NCBI GenBank assembly: GCA_021234155.1
Contig: JAJEKV010000001.1
Location: forward strand, 30,208,177 to 30,272,176
Reading direction: 5' to 3'
DNA length: 64,000 bases
DNA from: Isoetes taiwanensis
Lineage: Eukaryota > Streptophyta > Lycopodiopsida > Isoetales > Isoetaceae
Part shown: positions 22,164 to 33,315 of the stretch, in pieces
How the letters are laid out: each line of letters begins with the position of its first letter
How positions within the stretch are numbered: the first letter of the stretch is position 1
Notes under the pieces: model-generated
What the model saw: only the letters and a program-made list of their open reading frames with translations
Told to the model about the DNA's origin: nothing
Database searches by the model: none
Program-made: the position numbers and the translations under genes

Positions 22164-24623
22164 TGTTGCCCTGCTATGGCAACATGGCAAGGTGCCATCA
22201 AATCTTATTCATATTACAAAAAAAAGAAGATACTATGTTGAAGAACCAAGGGAAGACATTGAACTGGAATCAAGGTCACACATTGAGAGGATCTAAGCAT
22301 CTAGAAGTTTGGAAGACCCCCATGAAGTTTGCAAGCTATGAAAATGGTATTTTTCTCCTTCATATTGTCATTTCTACTCTATTCCTTCACATTGACCTCA
22401 TTTCCAACATACCATTACCCTTATTTTGTTTTTTGTATCTCCACACCCTATACCATTATTCATCTCACACATAGCCTCTTGTTCCATAGTTGACCTACCA
22501 CTACCTAAGGCACAATTTCCAAGAAAGTTGTTACACCAAAGAAATTGCCTAGCATCAAGTTTCATGTTACCATTCTTCATCACACCATTCCATTATCATG
22601 CACTTCACACCAAGTAGCTAAAGCTAAAAAAGCATTTTTTGCTAGCCAAAATTAAAAAAAAAAGAAGGAAAAGCTAAGCACGAATTTGCCTAGTCACCAC
22701 TTCTAGGTGACATGGCATGATGGCTAGACACACATGTCATCACCTACAAAGCTACTTTGGTCCACTCATTATTTGCTACTTCCATATGTCATCCACCAAG
22801 TTGCCACCTAAGCAACAAGTGTCCACATCATCACATCACTCCACACCATTACATCACTCAACATCATTACATCATTCTACATCATCACATCACTTTACAT
22901 CATCAAATGATGACTAGGCAAGTTTTGACCAAACCCAAAAAGTTGGTCAACCATAAGATTGAAATGCTTGGAAAATGAGCCTATTAGCCTTGTTCTCCCT
23001 CCTTGCCACCTCATTCTAACCTATTGCCAAAAAATCATTTTGACTAGGGGAAAAGATGGTTACCAACCCTTAAGTGCCACATCATCATCATTTTGCCACC
23101 TCACCAAGTCCCATGCCCAGTCACTTCATTTATTTTTCCACAAAAATCAAAGTATTCCATTCGAAAATCTGATGATACCACCTGGTAGCCCTCATGAAAT
23201 CATGCCACCTGGCACAAACATTTTTGAAAAAAGAGTTTATATTGACCTTCTAAATGGCTTCCTTGGGAAACGCGCCTCATCAAAAAAAATGGTAAAACCT
23301 ACCTACATCTACCCCCCATCTATCTACCCTCTCATCCTCTGCCAAGTGGCGTCCCCCCTGGCATGCCAAGTCCAAACACGAGCCGAGCTTGGCGTGGGAG
23401 GAGACCACATAATCAATAAACAGGGAAATGGATCTGTATTTATACCTTGGCCCACTTTTTCATTCCTGCCTGTGGGATATTTCTTCGCAAGAAAAATCAA
23501 GAACCCTAAAATTTGCAGGCCAAGAAACGGATTTTTAGCAGCTGGAAACTACCTAATCATGACTATATCCTCCCGATTTAACCTGAGTGACCTCAAGAAC
23601 CCTAAGCCTGTGCTAAACGACGAGTAATCTGTTGGATCTTGCAAGAATGGAAACAGAACAGAGCATTTTCAAAAGGGGGGCAAATCGATTCAGGAAATTT
23701 GTGGGCTTTTGCGCGATTCGAAGACGAAGTACCTGAAGAGTGAAGTCGGAATTGATGCTGAGAGATCCTCCTGCCTTAAGAAATCAATCCTGAGGCATAT
23801 TACGATCAGTTTGTATCCAAAAAATTCATGATTTGTGTGTTTTTAGAGATGTCTTGTTAATTGATCATCTTGATCATTAACATGATATCAAATGTGATGA
23901 CTCTGCTTCCAGTTGAATGAAAATCTGACCTTGGAAAATATTATTTGTTGCACTTGCATCTAAATTAATTCGAAAAATAGAAAGAAAAAACTAAATATCT
24001 GCATCTGGTTGCATCTGAGGCTATAGTTGCATCTAGTGCAATCATTTGGAAAAGGAAAAGTTGAAAAATTAAAAAAAAAAGGGAAAGGGCAATCATCTAA
24101 GGTTTCAAAGTCTGTCTCATTTTTTCTATAGATATTTGATGCTTAAACATGTTTTTTAAATCACATACTGATTTTTTGACCTTGAAAATAGCATGCACTT
24201 ATTGTGCAGGTCCTGTGCTCACTGTCAGAATTTAGTTGAATCAAAAATTCATCATCGTTTTCATTTGGCAAAATTTGGTGCACTGTCCAGTCCATTGACT
24301 AGTTTCTGACTTAGTCAAGAATCAATATTCCTTACCAACTGTGGAGATTCCTTGCATAGACTTTCTACAACACTTTTTACACATATCATTGTACCATGCT
24401 ATGCTTATTTGGGCTCAAAATGTCGAGTGCATTGGTTTCTGTGCCTGTTTGAACAAGACTAGCTTTTTTAGCTTTAGGGAAACTAGTGAAATCTTGTTTT
24501 CTGGAGGTATAAACACAGATATTCCAGCACAGAGTGATCACCTCAAGTGATCTGGAGGTCCTAGACCAAGACTATTACTTCTTTGACCTGAGGTTGGTGG
24601 TTTAGCCAGGTTTGCCATCAACA
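22164..24623 (+). repeat. 5' LTR of TE-B
   Basis: 2460 bp. It starts TGTTGCC-7 nt-GGCAACA and ends GCCATCAACA. A stretch at ~22820-22920 is built of repeated CATCA/CATTACATCA units. The likely core promoter TATTTATACCTTGG is at 23437-23450. A near-palindrome around TTGATCATCTTGATCA lies at ~23858. The U5 hairpin GATCAC-CTCAA-GTGATC is at 24536-24552, followed by TGGAGGTCCTA at 24553-24563. Open frames such as 22959-23627 recur in both LTRs because the LTRs are copies; they show no domain. Confidence 0.93.
23437..23450 (+). promoter_or_regulatory. Probable LTR core promoter (TATA box), TE-B
   Basis: TATTTATACCTTGG. The family C LTR has TATATACCTTGG at 36243-36254 in the comparable place. Conservation of TATACCTTGG between otherwise diverged LTRs supports a core promoter; transcription would start some 30 bases downstream. 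The copy in the 3' LTR is at ~32158-32171. Confidence 0.4.
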
Positions 24624-24626
24624 TTT

Positions 24627-24644
24627 TGGAGGTCCTACCGAGAT
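24627..24644 (+). other. Primer-binding site of TE-B
   Basis: TGGAGGTCCTACCGAGAT begins three T residues after the LTR end. It is identical to the site in TE-A over 18 bases. Its first 11 bases equal the 11-mer inside the TE-B LTR at 24553-24563. Confidence 0.7.
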
Positions 24645-24668
24645 TTCCACCTGGTTTTCGAAGAACTC

Positions 24669-27600
24669 ATGGCTCCTAGAGGAAGAAATGAACAACAAGA
24701 AGCCCCAGAATCATTGGAACCACAAGGAGTACCTGTTGCAACTGTGGTACAGCCAAATTGTGCAATCCCACAGTATTTTGAGCTAAGTTTGCCCATTACT
24801 CCACCCATATTTGAACCAACTATGAATGCTAACCATTTCTGAAAGTATTTGATGAATATTATAGAGATTATGGTTGTAAAAAGGGCTGTAGATTCTCTGA
24901 GTTTAAGAGATGCATGAAATCTGATGAGGCATATGCTTGGTGTGAGCATGTGACCTCAGTTATGGGTACTGATACATATGAGAGTCTTGTGCAGCAATTT
25001 TTGGCTAGGTTTGGCAAACTATCTGCCCCTCAAGAGTTAGCAAACGAGCTACAAACTTTTTGCATAAGGGCAGGTGAAAGTATCAACCACTATGTGGAAA
25101 GGTTTAGTGCATACTTGAGAAAATGCCAAAAGAGTCAGGTACCTACTCCCACACTCTATTTCGTGGCTGCTTTCATTAAAGGACTGTCACCAAGGCCTAA
25201 GGTGCACAGAAAGATGCTAAAAATTCAAAATCAGGAAGGTTTTGATACCATACACAAGGCTTTTGAAAAGGCAACTAAAATCTCTAATGATATGTCTTTT
25301 CTACCTGATAATCATGTAAACCATTGTGCTGACCCTTTTTATCCAGATTATGAGCAGGAGTATGAGCATGTGCCTGTGTATGCAGTGCAAAAAGAAAGAA
25401 GAAAATCCAAAGATGAAGAAGCTACACCTAAAATCAGTGAATCCAAGAGTGAGATGGCCAAAATGTCTGAGACCATTGCAGAGCTGACCAAACAACTTTT
25501 GGAGTTGAAGAACAACAAAAAAACTTATCCTCCTTGTGCACATTGTTTCAAAGATACTCATCCTTCTGATATTTGCTATTACAGGGCATGCTTAAAATGT
25601 GGAAAGAAAGGTCATTTTGGAAAGATCTGCCCTGTGTGCAATTTCTGCAAGGAAATAGGTCATCTTGAGGACAAATGTTTTGTTAAAGAATACTTTGACA
25701 AGCAGGACAAAGGCAAGAAATTGGAAGGAACATCTGCCATTAGGTTTGTAGAGGAATATGAGGAGCAGGAAGAGATCATGGTGGTGCAAACAAGAAAAAT
25801 GGTGGAAAGTGGAACACCTGCAGATAAAGGTATGAGCAAGAACATTCCTGTCAACAAAGAAGTTCAGGTGATAGCTCCACCTCCTTTTGAGAAGTTTAAT
25901 AAAAAGGACAAAGAGTTAGATGAGCTAGATATGATCCTAAAAAGTTCTAAAGTAAGCATAGATCTCCTCACGCTTCTCAGAATTGCACCTAGCTATAAAG
26001 AGAAAATATTGAGGTCTAATAATGTTGAACAAATTTCATTTGCTGATGTGCATGAGACAGAGAAGGTTATATTAACTCAAGAAGAAAAAGATCCAGGTGC
26101 CTTCACTTGCTCAGCTAGTTTAGGTAACTTGCATTTATCTAGGGTCCTGCTAGATGGAGGCTCTCCACTAAATGTCATGCCTCAGCATATAATGAAGAAA
26201 TGTGGTCTTGCTGTCACTCAACCATCACCTGTCATATTAAGGTCATTCTCCAATGCTAAGATAAAACCCATAGGATTAGTGACAAAGGTGCCAATAGAAA
26301 TTGAAGGTATAATTGTTGAGGCCAGTTTCATAGTTGTGGCTTTTGAAGATAATTGTGATGTGACTGACATATATGACTTGTTATTGGGAAGGAGATGGTT
26401 ATCCACTGTAGATGCTAGACCTGTCTGGTCCAAAGGGCAGTGTACCATTTCAAATGGAGCAAGAACTGTAACTCTATACAACAAAACAGGTGATGCTAAT
26501 CTGTACAACTTTATAGAACAAGACATGTTGATTGAAGATGAGCCAGGTGTGTTAAAAATGCATGTTTCTGTTTGCAAACCAATAGAAATCATACATACAT
26601 GTTTAGGTGACCTTGGCATGGAAGCAAATCTCAATAAAGGTGTGTTGTGGTTTGATGGTGGAATTTCAATCAAATTGAATATAGCATCTTCTGCAGCTGT
26701 GATCAGAAACTGTGCCAATAAACTCTTATCCAAAGTTGGTAGAGTGCATGAAGGAATCACTTCAAATATGGCCGAATATAAGGCACTCATAGCTGGCTTA
26801 GAAGAATCTTTGGCTTTAGGTTTGACTAACATATCTATCTTTGGTGACTCTCAATTGATATGCAGACAGGTCACTGGAGAATACCAGACCAAAAACCAAG
26901 ACATGTCAGAGCTCAAAGAAAGGGTACTGCAACTTCTAAGCAAGTTCAAGGCTTGGGAGATCAAACATATACCTAGGGAGGAGAATTGTGAAGCAGATGC
27001 ACTTTGCAGAACCGTGCTCCTTGACTATTTGGCTGAGGGAGCTATAAATGAAGATGAATTGAACAAGGAAGATGCAACACAACTTTATCCTATTCTGGTG
27101 ATAGATGCACAGCAGGAGAAAGAGGTAAAAGAGTTAACCATCAACAAAAATGGACAGGTAAGAACACTTTTCCTTGGAGATCTTTTTGATAGCAAAGATG
27201 AGGCTTCCTTAAAAGTTTTCTTTGAGAACTGGAAAGATGTATTTGCCTGGGATTATACAGAATTGGTAGGAGTGAGGACTGATATCTGTGAATTTGAAAT
27301 AAAGATAAAAGAAAATGCTAAACCTGTAATGCAAAAACTCAGAAGAATAAATGCATCACTGCTTACCCTGATCAGAGAGGAATTGTTGAAGATGAAAGAG
27401 GCTGAGGTTATTAAAGAGATAACAAACCCTGACTGGCTGTCTTGCATTGTTCCTGTAGAAAAAAAGAATAAGAGCATTAGGATTTGCATAGATTACAGGG
27501 ATCTAAACAAGGCCACTATTAAGGATTGTTATCCATTACCATTTCTAGAAGAAGTGTTGCATGCAACTGCAGGGAAAGAAATATATTCTTTTTTAGATGG

Positions 27601-29953
27601 ATTTTCAGGTTTCAATCAAATCAAGATAAAAGAGACAGATCAAGCTAAGACCTCTTTCATAACCCCTTGGGGCACTTTTGCCATGATGAAAATGCCATTT
27701 GGCTTAATGAATGCATCTGCTACCTTTCAAAGAGCAATGGACAAAATATTCCAAAGCATGCCAATGTCAAACTTTAGGGTTTTTTTGGATGATCTATGCC
27801 TGGGAACTTCTCTAACCAAACATATGGAGTTGCTGACAATGACAATGGAGTTGTGCAGGAATGGTGGAGTGTGTTTGAATCCAAAGAAGTGTGTATTTTT
27901 CTGTTCTAAAGGTGAGTTGCTAGGTCATGAGGTATCTACTCAAGGGATCAAAGTATCTGAAGGAAAAATGGAGGCTTTGAAGAAATTGGCTCCACCTAAA
28001 ACCCTAAAACAGGTGAAGAGTTTCATGGGCTTGACAAGTTTTTTAAGAATGTATGTGCCTAACTTTTCACATATCATAAGTCCTTTGGCAGCTTTGACAC
28101 GTGTTGGCAAGTATAATAAGAGTGACAGCAAATTCATTACAATAGAATGGACAGATGAATGCCAAGCTGCATTTGACCTATTGATAACTTCCATATGCCA
28201 ATCAGAGATTCTGAAACCACCAGACCTTGCTCAACCATTCCAGGCATATATCAGTGTCACTAGCAAAGCTGTAGGCATAGCACTCATGCAGAAACATGGA
28301 ATAATATCTTTTGCCAGCAAAATTTGGTCTGATGCTGAGAACAGATACCCTAGAATGGAAAAAAGTGCAGCTGGAATAATGTTTTTTCTGCAAAGGCTTG
28401 GTCATATAGTTCAACACAATGAGGTGAAAGTAATGATACATCAAAATCCTATTCCCATGCTGTTCCAGATAACTCAGAGTAAGGCCAAACTATGTAAATG
28501 GGCTTGCAAGATACAGGATTACAATTTAAAGGTTAGGACTGTCAAAACAATTAAGAGTCCTAGTGATTATTTAACCAATAAGGTGTTTGAGTTTGAAGAT
28601 TTTAACGGTTTAAGTGCTGATGAAGTGTGTGAAATTGCTACTAACCTTGTGCTGTCAAGTAAGATGCAGGAAGATTGGCAGGATGAAATCATCAAGTTTC
28701 TCAAACATGAGGAGGTGCCAGAAAACTTTACAAGCAGTCAGCTGAGAAGATTCAAAGAAAAAGCAAAAACATACAGAATGATTGGAGAGGTATTATGTAA
28801 GATTGATCAATGTGGTGTCCTACTAAGGTGTGTTGATAGGTCAGAAGCTGAGTTGATACTAGAAGCTTGTCATGAAGGAATTTGTGGAGGCCACTATGCA
28901 GCTGACACAACTGCAAAGAAGATACTCAGGTCTGGATATTACTGGCCTAGCTTGTTTAAAGATTGTTATGAGACTATTAGGAGATGCCATAAATGCCAGA
29001 TACATGGAAAAAGAATTCTTCAGCCTGCTGCTTTGACTAGCATTACATCTCCAGGTCCATTCCAAACTTGGGGACTAGACTTCATAGGACCTATAAATCC
29101 AAACTCTCCCTCTCAGCATGAATACATACTAGTGGCAACAGATTTCTTCACCAAATGGGCAGAAGCTGTCCCATTGAGACAAGCAAATGCTTTAACAACT
29201 GCTAGGTTCCTCCATGAGAACATATGCACTAGGTTTGGTATTCCTCTGAAAATAGTTTCTGACAGAGGCACACAGTTCATAAATGATGTGATCAGCAACC
29301 TGTTAAAGACCTTGAAGGTAAAGCATGTGAAAAGCTCAGCATACTACCCTCAAGGCAATGGCCAAGCTGAATCCACCAACAAGGTACTAAAAGCTATTCT
29401 CAAAAAGACAATAGAAGTACACAAAAAAGATTGGCACCTTAAATTACATGATGCACTTTGGGCATATAGAACTACAATTAAAAATGCCACTAATCATACA
29501 CCTTTTGCTCTTGTCTATGGTGTCGAGGCTGTTGTCCCAGTAGAATTGGAGTTGCCCTCATTAAGGTTAGCTCTAAAGATTCAAATGCAGATGGAGGAAG
29601 CATACAGAGAAAGGTTTGATAGGTTGCTCCATCTAGAGGAAGAGAGGTTGGAAGCAGAGAATGCCATCTTGCTTAAGAAGGCAAAGGATACAGCAGCATT
29701 CAAAGCCATTCACAAATTGCAAGGAAGTTTCAAAGAAGGGGAGCTAGTTCTCAAATGGGACAAGGCAAGGGAAAACACAGCAGGTAAATTTGACTGTTTA
29801 TGGGAAGGGCCATACAAAATCTGTGGACAAGCAGGTACAAATTCTTACTTCCTAGAAGATATCATAACAGGACAGCAACTCATGAACCCTATAAACATAT
29901 TACATCTAAAAAGATATTGGCAACAACATATTTGTATGAGTTTGTTTGAATAG
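24669..29953 (+). CDS. TE-B gag-pol polyprotein (one frameshift near 24840)
   Basis: The ATG at 24669 (MAPRGR) fits the gag starts of TE-A and TE-C. This frame stops at 24842. A one-base slip around 24838 moves to the frame that is open to TAG at 29953 (1679 codons from the ATG at 24914). Domains by coordinate: gag/capsid 24850-25400; zinc knuckles 25535-25680 (CLKCGKKGHFGKICPVC); protease LLDGGSPLNVMP ~26150; plant-type RNase H 26642-27010 with Asp 26654, Glu 26774, Asp 26846 and Asp 26996; RT 27300-27830 with FLDD at 27785-27793; degenerate gypsy RNase H ~28230-28460; integrase zinc region ~28866-28995; DDE core 29070-29380; LWEGPY module ~29800. Apart from the slip it looks able to act. 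I did not join the two frames. Confidence 0.92.
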
Positions 29954-30073
29954 GATAGCCATTTGGATAGTTAGCCACTTGAATTATTAGAAACACTAGC
30001 TTTAAAATTAATAGGCATGTTCCTTAAAAATATGGGTGCTTGTGCTCTTTTGATATTATTTTGAAATTACTTT

Positions 30074-30106
<33 letters not shown>

Positions 30107-30885
30107 AAAAGAGAGAGAATAGGTTTTAACTCTAATATCTTGTGTGTATTATGATGTTGCAGGTTGAGTTCACAGTCATGAAAGCATAAGAGGAGTTGTT
30201 TTCTAACATATGTAGAACTTGTCATGACAGGTTCACCAGTCTGAATAATCTCCACCTGAGCAAATAGTTGCCCTCCAATTCACATCAGCCAGAATTCTTC
30301 ACTGATGCAGGATCCCAAACAGCTAAACATTACTACAATTAGCTGGGAGAACGTGGTACTGACATCATATTTTTTCCACACTGGCAGGTCCACCTGATAC
30401 ATTCCATTCATTTTCATCTGCCTCTGTTCCATTCTCATCTAGCCCTTGCTTCCCAAATCATTTTCAAAAAAGAGAGAACACAGCCTGCTACCTTCCATAA
30501 GCCTTCCATAAAGGTGGCTCAAGTTTTAGAAAAAGATAAAAATACTCCCAACTCAAGTCACTGTTCCTGCTCCACACATCTTTCAAGAGAAGTCAAACAA
30601 GTCAAGTCAGGTCACGAGTCAAATCACTCTCAAAATCAAGTCCCTGTTCCAGCTCCATACAAACATCCTTCTGAAGACATTCACTCAAGCATCATTCACA
30701 TCACTATGTCCATCTGCACAGACTTTCTCCAACTTCATTTCCTTTTTTTCTCTTTTTATCACCTTTGCTGCCCATATTCTCAGAATTTTCATTCTCTTGC
30801 ACTACCATCATTACTCTTCTGTCATATTCCATTTTTGCTCACAAGGCTGAGGGGACCAGCCATTTCTTTTCCTTGTTTAGCATGA
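29954..30885 (+). other. TE-B 3' untranslated region with A-run and purine palindrome
   Basis: A run of about 28 A residues lies at 30077-30104. The region then becomes pyrimidine-rich. The palindrome GGCTGAGGGGACCAGCC (30845-30861) is followed by 24 bases before the LTR start at 30886. There is no second gene such as an envelope; short frames at 30514-30885 have no domain. Confidence 0.75.
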
Positions 30886-33310
30886 TGTTGCCCTGCTATG
30901 GCAACATGGCAAGGTGCCATCAAATCTTATTCATATTACAGAAAAAAGAAGATACTATGTTGAAGAACCAAGGGAAGACATTGAACTGGAATCAAGGTCA
31001 CACATTGAGAGGATCTAAGCATCTAGAAGTTTGGAAGACCCCCATGAAGTTTGCAAGCTATGAAAATGGTATTTTTCTCCTTCATATTGTCATTTCTACT
31101 CTATTCCTTCACATTGACCTCATTTCCAACATACCATTACCCTTATTTTGTTTTTTGTATCTCCACACCCTATACCATTATTCATCTCACACATAGCCTC
31201 TTGTTCCATAGTTGACCTACCACTACCTAAGGCACAATTTCCAAGAAAGTTGTTACACCAAAGAAATTGCCTAGCATCAAGTTTCATGTTACCATTCTTC
31301 ATCACACCATTCCATTATCATGCACTTCACACCAAGTAGCTAAAGCTAAAAAAGCATTTTTTGCTAGCCAAAATTAAAAAAAAAGAAGGAAAAGCTAAGC
31401 ACGAATTTGCCTAGTCACCACTTCTAGGTGACATGGCATGATGGCTAGACACACATGTCATCACCTACAAAGCTACTTTGGTCCACTCATTATTTGCTAC
31501 TTCCATATGTCATCCACCAAGTTGCCACCTAAGCAACAAGTGTCCACATCATCACATCACTCCACACTATTACATCACTCAACATCATTACATCATTCTA
31601 CATCATCACATCACTTTACATCATCAAATGATGACTAGGCAAGTTTTGACCAAACCCAAAAAGTTGGTCAACCATAAGATTGAAATGCTTGGAAAATGAG
31701 CCTATTAGCCTTGTTCTCCCTCCTTGCCACCTCATTCTAACCTATTGCCAAAAAATCATTTTGACTGGGGGAAAAGATGGTTACCAACCCTTAAGTGCCA
31801 CATCATCATCATTTTGCCACCTCACCAAGTCCCATGCCCAGTCACTTCATTTATTTTTCCACAAAAATCAAAATATTCCATTCGAAAATCTGATGATACC
31901 ACCTGGTAGCCCTCATGAAATCATGCCACCTGGCACAAACATTTTTGAAAAAAGAGTTTATATTGACCTTCTAAATGGCTTCCTTGGGAAACGCGCCTCA
32001 TCAAAAAAAATGGTAAAACCTACCTACATCTACCCCCCATCTATCTACCCTCTCATCCTCTGCCAAGTGGCGTCCCCCCTGGCATGCCAAGTCGAAATAC
32101 GAGCCGAGCTTGGCGTGGGAGGAGACCACGTAATCAATAAACAGGGAAATGGATCTGTATTTATACCTTGGCCCACTTTTTCATTCCTGCCTGTGGGATA
32201 TTTCTTCGCAAGAAAAATCAAGAACCCTAAAATTTGCAGGCCAAGAAACGGATTTTTAGCAGCTGGAAACTACCTAATCATGACTATATCCTCCCGATTT
32301 AACCTGGCTGACCTCAAGAACCCTAAGCCTGTGCTAAACGACGAGTAGAGCATTTTCAAAAGGGGGGCAAATCGATTCAGGAAATTTGTGGGCTTTTGCG
32401 CGATTCGAAGACGAAGTACCTGAAGAGTGAAGTCGGAATTGATGCTGAGAGATCCTCCTGCCTTAAGAAATCAATCCTGAGGCATATTACGATCAATTTG
32501 TATCCAAAAAATTCATGATTTGTGTGTTTTTAGAGATGTCTTGTTAATTGATCATCTTGATCATTAACATGATATCAAATGTGATGACTCTGCTTCCAGT
32601 TGAATGAAAATCTGACCTTGGAAAATATTATTTGTTGCACTTGCATCTAAATTAATTCGAAAAATAGAAAGAAAAAACTAAATATCTGCATCTGGTTGCA
32701 TCTGAGGCTATAGTTGCATCTAGTGCAATCATTTGGAAAAGGAAAAGTTGAAAAAGTAAAAAAAAAAAGGGAAAGGGCAATCATCTAAGGTTTCAAAGTC
32801 TGTCTCATTTTTTCTATAGATATTTGATGCCTAAACATGTTTTTTAAATCACATACTGATTTTTTGACCTTGAAAATAGCATGCACTTATTGTGCAGGTC
32901 CTGTGCTCACTGTCAGAATTTAGTTGAATCAAAAATTCATCATCGTTTTCATTTGGCAAAATTTGGTGCACTGTCCAGTCCATTGACTAGTTTCTGACTT
33001 AGTCAAGAATCAATATTCCTTACCAACTGTGGAGATTCCTTGCATAGACTTTCTACAACACTTTTTACACATATCATTGTACCATGCTATGCTTATTTGG
33101 GCTCAAAATGTCGAGTGCATTGGTTTCTGTGCCTGTTTGAACAAGACTAGTTTTTTTAGCTTAGGGAAACTAGTGAAATCTTGTTTTCTGGAGGTCTAAA
33201 CACAGATATTCCAGCACAGAGTGATCACCTCAAGTGATCTGGAGGTCCTAGACCAAGACTATTACTTCTTTGACCTGAGGTTGGTGGTTTAGCCAGGTTT
33301 GCCATCAACA
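30886..33310 (+). repeat. 3' LTR of TE-B
   Basis: 2425 bp, same ends and hairpins as the 5' LTR (U5 hairpin 33223-33239, 11-mer TGGAGGTCCTA 33240-33250). Compared with the 5' LTR it lacks about 35 bases after GACGAGTA (~32347) and has scattered substitutions. Confidence 0.93.
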
Positions 33311-33315
33311 CAAAG

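Larger units (their letters stand above)
22164..33310 (+). mobile_element. TE-B: young, nearly intact Ty3/gypsy retrotransposon
   Basis: An 11.1-kb element with 2460-bp and 2425-bp LTRs, flanked by perfect 5-bp target duplications CAAAG (22159-22163 and 33311-33315). By eye the LTRs differ at fewer than twenty single bases plus a ~35-bp gap near 23630, so the insertion is recent. It has a primer-binding site, one long gag-pol frame with a single slip near 24840, an A-run, a purine palindrome and the 3' LTR. It sits in the 3' internal region of TE-C in the opposite orientation. The domain order is gag, PR, plant-type RNase H, RT, degenerate gypsy RNase H, INT. Confidence 0.95.

Noticed and set aside
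22959-23627. 222-codon open frame inside the TE-B LTR, repeated at 31680-32348
   Set aside because: The two copies are the two LTRs, so conservation is automatic. The translation has no domain and spans the likely promoter at 23437.
26218-26832. 204-codon minus frame opposite protease and RNase H of TE-B
   Set aside because: It is the shadow of the strong plus-strand gag-pol frame, and the composition explains it.
30514-30885. Envelope-like gene between integrase and 3' LTR of TE-B
   Set aside because: Only 930 bases are present, with no signal peptide, membrane anchor or splice signal that I could support.
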